A DNA stretch of 64,000 bases, from positions 915,501-979,500 of the forward strand of contig CP046062.1 in assembly GCA_009676745.1 (NCBI GenBank), written 5' to 3'. Shown here in pieces: positions 34,614 to 42,647 of the stretch (the stretch's first letter is position 1; each line of letters begins with the position of its first letter). The DNA comes from Leuconostoc mesenteroides subsp. mesenteroides. Its GTDB lineage: Bacteria > Bacillota > Bacilli > Lactobacillales > Lactobacillaceae. The notes below the pieces were generated by a model that was given only the letters and a program-made list of their open reading frames with translations, was not told the origin of the DNA and searched no databases. The translations under genes were made by a program, and so were the position numbers.

Positions 34614-35116
34614 AAGTCAACTTAGTATTAGCACCAGAACAGTCAGTTTCGGAACTGTTAACATTACAAAATGCGCAACCAAAAAATATATTTTATTTAG
34701 GCAAAATTTCTCAACTTGCCGGGACAAATTTACTTATCGTTGATGCACAGGATATTGTTACAAAATTTGCCCGCCCCATTGGATTTGACAGTCGCGTAGT
34801 TATTGGACCATTGAAGGGGAGTGTTGTCCATCAAATTGCCTTTCAGGCTAAAGATAACAATGATGAATTGATTGCAAAGTTATTAACTGGGAATGCTATT
34901 ATGGCTCAAAATGATAATGGTAAGTCAGAGTATATGATTTGGTCGTTTTGGTCTACTCATGATGAATTAGCACGATTTCTGGCTAGTGAAATCTATCAAC
35001 AAATGCACGCTTTGATGAAAAATCCGTATACTACAACTTATCAACGAGTGATGGATGCTTCGCAGTTATCCTTGACGACTAGAATGCGTGACTTTGACAA
35101 GGAGTGGTGGGGATAA
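34610..35116 (+). CDS. Unrecognised 168-residue protein ending the MoxR/VWA operon
   Basis: I do not recognise this gene. The 168-residue soluble protein has a first part of alternating β-like segments (NIFYLGKISQLAGTNLLIVDAQ) and a helical C-terminal half rich in aromatic residues, ending FDKEWWG. Start overlaps the preceding gene (ATGA; GGAG at 34600-34603 upstream). Being the last of four tightly coupled genes, it is a candidate substrate, adaptor or regulator of the ATPase-VWA pair. Confidence 0.7.
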   Translation: MKVNLVLAPEQSVSELLTLQNAQPKNIFYLGKISQLAGTNLLIVDAQDIVTKFARPIGFDSRVVIGPLKGSVVHQIAFQAKDNNDELIAKLLTGNAIMAQNDNGKSEYMIWSFWSTHDELARFLASEIYQQMHALMKNPYTTTYQRVMDASQLSLTTRMRDFDKEWWG

Positions 35117-35169
35117 GAAATGACGAAAGATAATTTCTACATTTTTATTGTGTGAAGTCCGATATGTCC

Positions 35170-35198
35170 TTGACAATGTTTTTACCGGCCTGTATGAT
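35170..35198 (+). promoter_or_regulatory. Promoter of the liv operon leader
   Basis: A perfect TTGACA (35170-35175), 17-nt spacer and TATGAT (35193-35198). Strong match, about 30 nt before the leader peptide start. Confidence 0.85.
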
Positions 35199-35231
35199 AT
35201 TAGATATTAAGAAATTAGGAGGCAACGCATC

Positions 35232-35294
35232 ATGAAAAATATGAATCAAAAGCAAAACTCATCTCAAGCCCTCCTTCTCCTCCTCATGCTGTAG
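35232..35294 (+). CDS. Leucine-rich leader peptide of the liv attenuator
   Basis: A 20-codon reading frame with a strong ribosome binding site (AGGAGG, 35217-35222, 9 nt from the ATG). Residues 14-18 are five consecutive leucines, followed by Met and a final Leu. The leucine codons are mainly CTC, which is rare in the surrounding genes (TTA/TTG preferred), so translation should be sensitive to charged tRNA-Leu. The stop TAG (35292-35294) lies inside the first strand of the downstream hairpin array. It functions as a sensor, not as a protein. Confidence 0.85.
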   Translation: MKNMNQKQNSSQALLLLLML

Positions 35295-35421
35295 TCATGA
35301 TGAGGTTTTTCGCGCTCATGACTAACTGGTATCAGTTTTCATGGGTGTTGAAGTGATGAGTATAACTACTATCATTATTAACGATTAGTGACCCATGAAT
35401 CTTGGTATTCATGGGTTTTTT
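35292..35421 (+). promoter_or_regulatory. Leucine-responsive transcription attenuator of the liv operon
   Basis: Five segments share a CATG core. A TAGTCATGA (35292-35300) pairs with B TCATGACTA (35316-35324). B plus flank, GCGCTCATGA (35312-35321), can instead pair with TCATGGGTGT (35339-35348) of C. C TTCATGGGT (35338-35346) pairs perfectly with D ACCCATGAA (35391-35399). D CCCATGAAT (35392-35400) pairs with E ATTCATGGG (35407-35415) plus T6, the terminator. Model: with leucine, the ribosome stops at the TAG and covers A, so B:C forms and D:E terminates. Without leucine it stalls on the Leu codons, A:B forms, C:D forms, and transcription continues. Confidence 0.8.
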
Positions 35422-35466
35422 GTTTGTGAAAAGAAGGAATAGAGAGAAGAAATTGGAGAAGAAAGA

Positions 35467-36642
35467 ATGAAAAAAATTATAATTGTTGGCGCTGCATTTA
35501 TTGTTGCTGTTGGTGGTATTGCTGCATTTGGAGTAGTCAATAAGTCTAGTAAAGTATCGACATCAAATGTGATCAAAATCGGGGGTGTTTTTGATACATC
35601 TGGTGATGCATCTTCATATGGAAAAGCTGAACAAGATGGTGCTGATTTTGCTATTAAGCAAATTAATGCTAATGGTGGTGTTAAAGTTAACGGAAAAAAT
35701 TATAAGTTTAAAATCATTAACAAAGATGCGAAGACGGACAATACTGAAACTGCTTCGGTAACAAGTAGTTTGATCAACAACGAAAAAGTTAGTGCTATCG
35801 TTGGCCCTGTGATTACCTCTGGTGTTCAGTCAGCAGTACCAGTTGCCACTCAAGGTAAGACACCAATGATTTCACCAACCGCTGGTGCAGACAATATTAC
35901 TTTGCAAAAGAATGGGGATGTTCAACCTTACGTATTCCGTGCACAATACAAAAATTCTTTTATGGGTACAAAGATGGCGCAGTTTGCCACAGAAAATTTA
36001 AAAGCTAAAAATATTGTAATTTTCCAAGACAATTCTTCCGATTATGGTACAGGGATCACATCTGCATTTAAAAAAGCTTTCAAGGGTAACGTTGTAGATG
36101 TTGAATCTTATCAAGCAGGTACGAAAGACTTTCAAGCAGTCTTGACAAAAATTAAGGATAAAAAGTTTGATGCTATTGCAATTAATGGTTATTACACTGA
36201 GGGTGGCGCAATTTTGAAACAAATGCGTGATATGGGGATTAATGTGCCGGTTATTGGACCAGATGGCATTGGTGATCCTAAAACAGCTGAAATTGCAGGA
36301 AATAAAAATACAAGCAATGTTTATTACGCATCGCATTTCTCAGTTGATGCACCAGCTACTAAGGTTTCAGCGCCATTTGCCAAAGCTTATAAAAAAGCTT
36401 ACGGTAAGTATCCATCACAATTTACAGCTTTGGCTTATGATTCAGTTCGCATGATAAAAGCAGCTATTGAAAATGAAAATTCAACTAGCAAATCGGCAAT
36501 TACTAAGGGATTGGCTAACTTGAAAAACTTTGATGGTGTAACTGGTAAGATGTCAATTGACAAAGACCACAATCCTGTCAAATCAATGGTTATGGTCGGT
36601 ATGACTGATGGTAAAGAGTCATCTGCCGTAGTTGTTAAGTGA
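35467..36642 (+). CDS. livJ: Branched-chain amino acid ABC transporter binding protein
   Basis: Extracytoplasmic substrate-binding protein of a Liv-type importer (type I periplasmic-binding fold). The 391-residue protein begins with an N-terminal hydrophobic segment (about 4-24), then KIGGVFDTSGDASSYG, the family start with ligand-binding SGDASSYG, and later FTALAYDSVRM. No lipobox cysteine is present, which is unusual for a Gram-positive binding protein; it may be held by an uncleaved membrane helix or be released. GGAG precedes the ATG. First gene after the leucine attenuator. Confidence 0.92.
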   Translation: MKKIIIVGAAFIVAVGGIAAFGVVNKSSKVSTSNVIKIGGVFDTSGDASSYGKAEQDGADFAIKQINANGGVKVNGKNYKFKIINKDAKTDNTETASVTSSLINNEKVSAIVGPVITSGVQSAVPVATQGKTPMISPTAGADNITLQKNGDVQPYVFRAQYKNSFMGTKMAQFATENLKAKNIVIFQDNSSDYGTGITSAFKKAFKGNVVDVESYQAGTKDFQAVLTKIKDKKFDAIAINGYYTEGGAILKQMRDMGINVPVIGPDGIGDPKTAEIAGNKNTSNVYYASHFSVDAPATKVSAPFAKAYKKAYGKYPSQFTALAYDSVRMIKAAIENENSTSKSAITKGLANLKNFDGVTGKMSIDKDHNPVKSMVMVGMTDGKESSAVVVK

Positions 36643-36699
36643 ACATATTTTCTAAGAAACGTATGAAACCACTACGTTTTATAATATTTTGAGGTTAAA

Positions 36700-37578
36700 A
36701 TGACTACTTTCATTCAACAATTAATCAATGGGCTTATGCTAGGTAGTGTATATGCACTACTAGCTTTAGGCTACACAATGGTCTACGGTATTATTAAATT
36801 AATCAACTTTGCACATGGTGATATATACATGCTCGGTGCGTACTTTGGCTATTTTTTCATCAAGGTGTTACATTTAAATTTCTTTATAGCATTAATTCTG
36901 GCAATGGTAGTAAGCGCCGTTATCGGCGTGGTCATTGAGTACATTGCCTATCGACCATTACGTCATTCTCCAAGAATTGCGGTTCTAATCTCTGCTTTAG
37001 GTATATCGTTTTTTCTAGAAAATGGTATGACTTATTTATATGGATCAGATCAACGTTCATTTCCACAGGCTATTAAGACAGTACAGTACCAATTTTGTGG
37101 CATACAAATTTCAAACATTCAGTTGATTATCGCTGTAACTTCAATAGTTTTGATGCTGTTATTGACTTACATTGTTAAAAATACAAAAATGGGTCGTGCG
37201 ATGCGGGCAGTATCCGCAGATCCAGATGCAGCTTCATTAATGGGCATCAATATCAATCACACAATTTCATTTACATTTGCAATTGGGTCAGCATTGGCGG
37301 CGGCTGGTGGCGTTTTGATTGGATTATATTATAACAGTATTGATCCACTGATGGGGATGACACCTGGGTTGAAAGCGTTCGTTGCTGCTGTTTTGGGCGG
37401 TATAGGAATTATTCCAGGAGCAGCAGTAGGCGGTTGGCTAATCGGTATATTGGAAACAATGGTTCAAGCGACACCTTTTTCAGATTACAAAGATGCGATT
37501 GTGTACGCTATGTTGATTGTCATATTACTTATTAAACCGACTGGTATTTTAGGGAAAAACAAGCGGGAGAAAGTTTGA
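36700..37578 (+). CDS. livH: Branched-chain amino acid ABC transporter permease LivH
   Basis: Integral membrane subunit of the Liv importer. The 292-residue protein starts with QLINGLMLGSVYALLALGYTMVYGIIKLINFAHGD, the LivH signature, and contains GRAMRAVSADPDAASLMGI, the EAA-like cytosolic loop that contacts the ATPases, with about eight membrane segments. A 57-nt gap after livJ holds a small hairpin-forming sequence that might moderate expression relative to livJ. The stop overlaps the livM start (TGATG). Confidence 0.94.
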   Translation: MTTFIQQLINGLMLGSVYALLALGYTMVYGIIKLINFAHGDIYMLGAYFGYFFIKVLHLNFFIALILAMVVSAVIGVVIEYIAYRPLRHSPRIAVLISALGISFFLENGMTYLYGSDQRSFPQAIKTVQYQFCGIQISNIQLIIAVTSIVLMLLLTYIVKNTKMGRAMRAVSADPDAASLMGININHTISFTFAIGSALAAAGGVLIGLYYNSIDPLMGMTPGLKAFVAAVLGGIGIIPGAAVGGWLIGILETMVQATPFSDYKDAIVYAMLIVILLIKPTGILGKNKREKV

Positions 37579-38552
37579 TGGATCAAGCGCATATTAAATA
37601 CACATTATCTTGGGCATCTTTGGCTGCAATGGGGTTCATTTTAATATTTGTAGCACAAATGGTTGGCCTTATTGGTCATTATGGTATCACAACAATTGTG
37701 CTAATCGGTATTAACATCATTGCTGCACTGGGACTTAATCTGGTAGTGGGTATTTCGGGACAGTTTTCGTTAGGACACGCCGGATTTATGGCTATCGGTG
37801 CTTATGCAACAGCATTAGTTATGGAAGTTGTTCCCGGTGTCATTGGCTTTATTTTGGGAATGGTTTCAGGTATCGTAGTCAGTGGTGTGATTGCCTTAGT
37901 TGTTGGGATTCCAACTTTGCGTTTACGTGGTGATTATTTAGCTATTGCAACATTAGGATTTGCTGAAATTATTCGAATTGTCATTATGAATTTGAAAATA
38001 ACTAACGGGCCAGCTGGTATCTTTGGTATCGCACCTTTTGTGAGTTGGCAATTAGTTTATGTATTAGCAGTCATAACATTGATTATTGTGGTTAACTTTG
38101 TTCGTAGTATGCCGGGGCAAGCTATTATTGCTGTTCGTGATAATGAAATTGCTGCTGAGTCTCTAGGGATTAATACAACTAAGTATAAAGTAATTGCTTT
38201 TGTGACGGGCGCATTATTTGCTGCTATGGCTGGTAGCTTGCGTGCAAGTTTCATCCAATCTATCGCGCCTAAAGATTATGCTTTTATGCAAAGTATTATG
38301 ATCTTAATCATTATTGTGATAGGTGGGATTGGATCAATGAGTGGGACAGTTGTGACAGCAATTGCGTTAGGTCTGTTAGACACGATGTTACAAAATTTTG
38401 GTTCTTTGCGTATGGTTATCTATGCTGCTATTTTAATTGTTGTGATGTTAATTAGACCTCAAGGTATTTTCGGTAGTCGAGAACTATCGTTAAAAAAATG
38501 GTTATTTGATGAAGGAGACAGACATGGCTCAGACAATACTGAAAACGCGTGA
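37578..38552 (+). CDS. livM: Branched-chain amino acid ABC transporter permease LivM
   Basis: Second membrane subunit of the Liv importer, about 324 residues, with LVVGISGQFSLGHAGFMAIGAYATAL (LivM signature, split across about 56-82) and GQAIIAVRDNEIAAESLGIN as the ATPase-contact loop. About ten membrane segments. ATG at 37578 overlaps the livH stop; the C-terminus overlaps the livG start by 29 nt. Confidence 0.94.
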   Translation: MDQAHIKYTLSWASLAAMGFILIFVAQMVGLIGHYGITTIVLIGINIIAALGLNLVVGISGQFSLGHAGFMAIGAYATALVMEVVPGVIGFILGMVSGIVVSGVIALVVGIPTLRLRGDYLAIATLGFAEIIRIVIMNLKITNGPAGIFGIAPFVSWQLVYVLAVITLIIVVNFVRSMPGQAIIAVRDNEIAAESLGINTTKYKVIAFVTGALFAAMAGSLRASFIQSIAPKDYAFMQSIMILIIIVIGGIGSMSGTVVTAIALGLLDTMLQNFGSLRMVIYAAILIVVMLIRPQGIFGSRELSLKKWLFDEGDRHGSDNTENA

Positions 38553-39309
38553 TTTAAGTATCCGTTTTGGCGGTGTAACTGCTGTTGATGGTGTTAATAT
38601 TGAGGCTGCCGAGAATGAGCTAATTGGTTTAATTGGGCCAAATGGTGCTGGTAAAACCACATTATTTAATTTATTAACAGGTGTGTACTCACCAAGTGAG
38701 GGAGAAGTACTCTTATTTAATGGTCAGCAGTTAGCTAATGTTAACCATCAATCTCCTGCAAAACGTGCTCGATTAGGTGTTGCGCGTACTTTTCAAAATA
38801 TTCGCTTGTTTGAAAGTCGAACGGTATTAGAAAATGTTATGATTGCTATGAATTCTAATACTCAGGCACATGTGTTCAGTTCATTATTTCGTTTACCTTC
38901 ATTTTATAAAAATGAAGAGCAACTAAAAAACGAAGCTCGTCAGCTGCTAAGTATTTTTGATATGCTGGCAGTACAAGATACATTGGCAACAAACTTACCA
39001 TATGGGCAACAACGACGTTTAGAAATTGTGCGAGCATTGGCCACTAAACCTAAGATTTTATTTTTAGATGAGCCAGCAGCTGGTATGAATCCACAAGAAA
39101 CTGCAGATTTAACACGTTTAATTAAACAAGTGCAACAAGATTTTAAAATGACAATTATTTTAATTGAACACGATATGAATCTTGTTATGGCTGTTAGTGA
39201 GCGATTATATGTTTTAGAGTATGGCAAGTTATTAGCCAGCGGCACACCATTAGAAATACAGCAGAATGCCGATGTGATCCGAGCATATTTGGGAGAAAAG
39301 AACGAATGA
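38524..39309 (+). CDS. livG: Branched-chain amino acid ABC transporter ATPase LivG
   Basis: ATP-binding subunit of the Liv importer. About 261 residues with Walker A GPNGAGKTT, a LivG-type insertion (VFSSLFRLPSFYKNEEQL), the degenerate signature YGQQRRLEI, Walker B ILFLDEPAAGMNP and switch His in IEHDMN. ATG at 38524 with AAGGAG (38509-38514) is chosen; the frame open from 38506 lies inside livM. Overlaps livF by 4 nt. Confidence 0.94.
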   Translation: MAQTILKTRDLSIRFGGVTAVDGVNIEAAENELIGLIGPNGAGKTTLFNLLTGVYSPSEGEVLLFNGQQLANVNHQSPAKRARLGVARTFQNIRLFESRTVLENVMIAMNSNTQAHVFSSLFRLPSFYKNEEQLKNEARQLLSIFDMLAVQDTLATNLPYGQQRRLEIVRALATKPKILFLDEPAAGMNPQETADLTRLIKQVQQDFKMTIILIEHDMNLVMAVSERLYVLEYGKLLASGTPLEIQQNADVIRAYLGEKNE

Positions 39310-40019
39310 GTGCATTACTGACAGTTGAAAATTTAAACGTAAGTTATGGTGCCATTAAAGCAGTACAAAATGCTAACTTCATGGTGAATAATAATGAAAT
39401 CGTATCATTAATTGGGGCTAATGGTGCTGGAAAAACGACAATTTTACGTACGATTTCAGGATTAGAAAAACCTACTAAAGGACGTATTTTATTTGAAAAT
39501 CAAAATATATTGACGATGAATTCAGAGCGAATTGTCTCAAGTGGCATTGCTCAAGTGCCAGAAGGTCGACGTGTCTTTTCTGGCATGACTGTTCAAGAAA
39601 ATCTACAGTTGGGTGCTTTTACTCGAAGCAAGAGTATTAACTTGAAAGATGAATATACTCTTATTTACGATCAGTTTCCCATTTTAAAAGAAAGACGTAA
39701 CCAAGATGCAGCGACATTATCTGGTGGTGAACAGCAAATGCTAGCTATGGGTCGTGCATTAATGGCAAAACCGAAATTGTTATTACTAGACGAGCCTTCC
39801 ATGGGCTTGGCACCGCTATTTATTGAGAAAATTTTTGATATTATTAAAAATGTTAATGCACAAGGAATGACAGTATTAGTAATCGAACAAAATGCGAATC
39901 AAGCGCTAAAAATTGCGGATCGTGGCTATGTTTTGGAAAGTGGAAAAATCACGATGGCAGGAACGGGAGCAGAGCTGCTTGCATCAGATGACGTGCGTAA
40001 AGCATACTTAGGTGGTTGA
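39306..40019 (+). CDS. livF: Branched-chain amino acid ABC transporter ATPase LivF
   Basis: Second ATP-binding subunit, 237 residues, with Walker A GANGAGKTT, signature LSGGEQQMLAMGRAL, Walker B LLLLDEPSMGLAP and IEQNANQAL. Forms a heterodimer with LivG. Last gene of livJHMGF; no strong terminator is visible before the thiM leader promoter, whose -35 overlaps the livF end. Confidence 0.94.
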   Translation: MSALLTVENLNVSYGAIKAVQNANFMVNNNEIVSLIGANGAGKTTILRTISGLEKPTKGRILFENQNILTMNSERIVSSGIAQVPEGRRVFSGMTVQENLQLGAFTRSKSINLKDEYTLIYDQFPILKERRNQDAATLSGGEQQMLAMGRALMAKPKLLLLDEPSMGLAPLFIEKIFDIIKNVNAQGMTVLVIEQNANQALKIADRGYVLESGKITMAGTGAELLASDDVRKAYLGG

Positions 40020-40044
40020 TTATTCATATGGATTCAGGTACACT
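40016..40044 (+). promoter_or_regulatory. Promoter of the thiMDE riboswitch transcript
   Basis: TTGATT (40016-40021), 17-nt spacer and TACACT (40039-40044), with the riboswitch starting about 20 nt later. Confidence 0.6.
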
Positions 40045-40063
40045 GAAGTAGAATTAAATAAAT

Positions 40064-40133
40064 ATCTGGGGTGCCCATGCGGGCTGAGAGATACCCATTG
40101 AACCTGATTACGGTAATTCGTGCGAAGGAAGAT
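40064..40133 (+). promoter_or_regulatory. TPP (THI) riboswitch
   Basis: Shows the conserved THI pieces in order: GGGGTGCCC, GGGCTGAGA, ACCC, GAACCTGAT, CGGTAATTCGTGCGAAGGAAGAT, with P1 closing between ATCT (40064-40067) and AGAT (40130-40133). It should bind thiamine pyrophosphate and favour the terminator at 40174-40213, turning off thiMDE. Confidence 0.96.
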
Positions 40134-40173
40134 TATAATAATGAACTATTTTGGTGTATAAATATGCCTATTT

Positions 40174-40213
40174 AGCCGTTGACTAATCTTTTCTGATAGT
40201 TAGCGGCTTTTTT
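40174..40213 (+). terminator. TPP riboswitch expression-platform terminator
   Basis: AGCCGTTGACTA (40174-40185) pairs with TAGTTAGCGGCT (40197-40208) through two G-U pairs, followed by a T-run. A 6-codon frame (40141-40161) lies between aptamer and terminator; I do not count it as a gene. Confidence 0.88.
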
Positions 40214-40294
40214 ATTCGTTACTATTCATTTTTAAAATAAATGAAGATATCTGCTTAAAAACACGGAGCCAAATGAGAAAAAAGGAATTTGATC

Positions 40295-41074
40295 ATGAAT
40301 ATTACAGATATTAGAATGAAATCACCTCTTGTCCTTACTTATGCAAACTTTGTTACGCCACAATTTGTAGCTAATGCAGTTAATATTATTGGTGCCTCAC
40401 CATTAATGAGTCGTGAACCAGCAGAATTTAACGAATTAGCAAGAATTGCCAATACGGTGATTATTAATACTGGTACACTTAAAAAATCAGAAATTAACGA
40501 TATTATTGAACTTTCTCAGGAAGCATACCAATTAGGGAAGCCAGTTGTATTAGATCCGGTTGCTGTATCAATGCCATTTAGGTCGAAAGCTATTACACAA
40601 TTTTTAGCTTCTGGTCATGTTGATGTGATTCGTGGCAATGCAGCCGAAATTGCTTGGTTTGCCGATATGCATTTTGCTAGTCAAGGTATCGATGCTACTG
40701 GAAAAGGTGACGTGATTGAAATTGCACAGCGTGCCGCCCGAAAAACAGGTGCAGTGATTGCGTTGAGCGGAGCTTGTGATGTGGTCAGTGACGGTCAATA
40801 CACAGAAATACTTGATATAAATGTCAAGCAACTATCTACCATTGTAGGTACAGGAGATGCCTTATCATCATTAATCGGCGCTTTTATTGCTGATGATCTA
40901 AAAGTTTCTAACGTGATGCATGCAATGGCTACATTTAAACTTGCTGGGCAAAAAGCCGCTGCAAAAACGAATCAACCAGGCTCTTTTACAAATCAATTAT
41001 TAGACGAATTATTTGTTATTGATAATATAGCTATTCAAAATTTTATTAAGGAAAGAGTGCTGAATCATGGTTAA
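40295..41074 (+). CDS. thiM: Hydroxyethylthiazole kinase
   Basis: Phosphorylates 5-(2-hydroxyethyl)-4-methylthiazole in thiamine salvage. About 259 residues with the ribokinase-like features: SPLVLTYANFVTPQFVANA at the start, SPLMSREPAEF, VLDPVAV, and the C-terminal VGTGDALSSLIGAF with catalytic Asp. AAAGGAATTTG precedes ATG 40295. The operon keeps only salvage genes (thiM, thiD, thiE); no thiC/thiG type genes are seen here, so the organism may need thiazole and pyrimidine or thiamine from outside. Confidence 0.94.
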   Translation: MNITDIRMKSPLVLTYANFVTPQFVANAVNIIGASPLMSREPAEFNELARIANTVIINTGTLKKSEINDIIELSQEAYQLGKPVVLDPVAVSMPFRSKAITQFLASGHVDVIRGNAAEIAWFADMHFASQGIDATGKGDVIEIAQRAARKTGAVIALSGACDVVSDGQYTEILDINVKQLSTIVGTGDALSSLIGAFIADDLKVSNVMHAMATFKLAGQKAAAKTNQPGSFTNQLLDELFVIDNIAIQNFIKERVLNHG

Positions 41075-41900
41075 TCAAACACCGCAAGTTTTAACAATTG
41101 CTGGTATGGACAGTAGTGGTGGCGCTGGAATTAGTGCAGATTTAAAGACATTTGCTGCTCAAGGTGTTTATGGCGCTAATGTTATTGTTGCTTTAACAGC
41201 ACAAAATACGATGGGTGTACAGCAAGTTTCGATGACGCCACTATCTATGATCCATGCACAACTAAAATCAGTTGCTGATGACTTGAAAATAAGCGCTGTA
41301 AAAAGTGGCATGCTTGGCGATATGACTACAGTAGAAGCAGTTGCTGAATTTTTACAGCAAGCAGATTTTGGTGACTATGTGTTAGATCCGGTCATGGTTG
41401 CGAAAGGAGGGGCGCACTTATTGAGTGACGAGGCTATAGGTGCTATTCAAGCTGTTTTGCTACCTTTGGCAACGCTCATTACGCCTAATATACCAGAAGC
41501 CGAAGTCTTAAGTGGGTTAAATATTAATCACCATAAAGATGTCATACAATCGGCTTCAAAGATACAACAATTAGGCGTTGAAAACGTATTATTAAAAGGC
41601 GGACACACTTCTGGAAAAGAAGTTTATGACTATATTCTACTGGCTGATGGTCGTCATTTTTGGCTTAAAAGCTCACGGGTAGATACAATTAGAACACACG
41701 GTACGGGGGATACTATTTCTGCAGCTATTACTGCACGTTTAGCTTTGGGAGACGATATGAAAACGGCTATTATTCATGCGAAAGCTTATGTTGATGCTAC
41801 CATTCGTGAAGGTATTGATGTTGGTCATGGGCATGGACCGCTTAATCACCAAGCAAGAGTGACTGAAGGACATTTTCCAGAGGTGCTGGAAAATGTTTGA
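41067..41900 (+). CDS. thiD: Hydroxymethylpyrimidine/phosphomethylpyrimidine kinase
   Basis: Phosphorylates HMP and HMP-P for thiamine synthesis. The 277-residue protein shows IAGMDSSGGAGISADLKTFAAQGVYG, VKSGMLGD, VLDPVMVAKGG, ITPNIPEAE and GTGDTISAAI, all typical of ThiD. Overlaps thiM by 8 nt and thiE by 8 nt, with AAGGAAAG upstream. Confidence 0.95.
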   Translation: MVNQTPQVLTIAGMDSSGGAGISADLKTFAAQGVYGANVIVALTAQNTMGVQQVSMTPLSMIHAQLKSVADDLKISAVKSGMLGDMTTVEAVAEFLQQADFGDYVLDPVMVAKGGAHLLSDEAIGAIQAVLLPLATLITPNIPEAEVLSGLNINHHKDVIQSASKIQQLGVENVLLKGGHTSGKEVYDYILLADGRHFWLKSSRVDTIRTHGTGDTISAAITARLALGDDMKTAIIHAKAYVDATIREGIDVGHGHGPLNHQARVTEGHFPEVLENV

Positions 41901-42528
41901 TCCGAGTATATTAGTAAATTATCTGGTATTAGGAACTCAGGATACCAATGGAGAAAGACATTTTTTTGAAGTCCTAGAGGAAGCACTACAATCGAAAATC
42001 AGTGTATTTCAATATCGAGAAAAAGGGCGACTGGCTTTAACTGGGGCTGAAAAGTTACGAGTAGCCAAAAAAGTCCGGCAACTAACAGCTGACTACCATG
42101 TGCCATTGATTATTGACGATGACATTCAACTAGCCCATGAAATTGGTGCCGAAGGTGTTCATTTTGGGCAAAAAGATGGCGATATTATAAATAATATTCA
42201 GTTAGCTGGAAGTCTAGCAGTTGGGGTGTCGGTATCCAATAGTAGCCAGTATCAGAGAATAGAAAACATTAGAGGGATTGATTATATCGGAATTGGTCCT
42301 ATTTTTGCAACGGTAAGCAAATCTGATGCCAATCCAGAGGTTGGGATTGCAGGGTTACAATATTTAACAAGCAAAAGTAAATGGCCAAGTGTAGCAATCG
42401 GTGGAATATCGGAAACAAATTTGCCATCTGTTTTATCTACCGGCGTTAATGGTGCTGCTGTAATCAGTATGATTAGTCAAAGTTCAAATATAAGTGCTAC
42501 TTTAAAATATTGGCGTTCGTTATATTGA
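41893..42528 (+). CDS. thiE: Thiamine-phosphate synthase
   Basis: Joins HMP-PP and thiazole phosphate into thiamine phosphate. The 211-residue TIM-barrel protein has QYREKGRLALTG, LIIDDDIQLAHEIGAEGVHFGQKD, GIDYIGIGPIFATVSKSDA and AIGGISETN, the ThiE signatures. Last gene of the TPP-controlled operon. Confidence 0.94.
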   Translation: MFDPSILVNYLVLGTQDTNGERHFFEVLEEALQSKISVFQYREKGRLALTGAEKLRVAKKVRQLTADYHVPLIIDDDIQLAHEIGAEGVHFGQKDGDIINNIQLAGSLAVGVSVSNSSQYQRIENIRGIDYIGIGPIFATVSKSDANPEVGIAGLQYLTSKSKWPSVAIGGISETNLPSVLSTGVNGAAVISMISQSSNISATLKYWRSLY

Positions 42529-42538
42529 TAAATATGTT

Positions 42539-42568
42539 TTGCTGAAAATATCACAAACAAAATATACT
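42539..42568 (+). promoter_or_regulatory. Promoter of the aldehyde dehydrogenase gene
   Basis: TTGCTG (42539-42544), 18-nt spacer, TATACT (42563-42568), leaving a leader of about 70 nt without a recognised structure. Confidence 0.55.
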
Positions 42569-42647
42569 TTGCAAATAAATAAAGGTGTTATAGTGAGGAT
42601 GTTTAGAACAGAAATGTAATTTGTTAATTGAAGAAAGGTCGGATACA

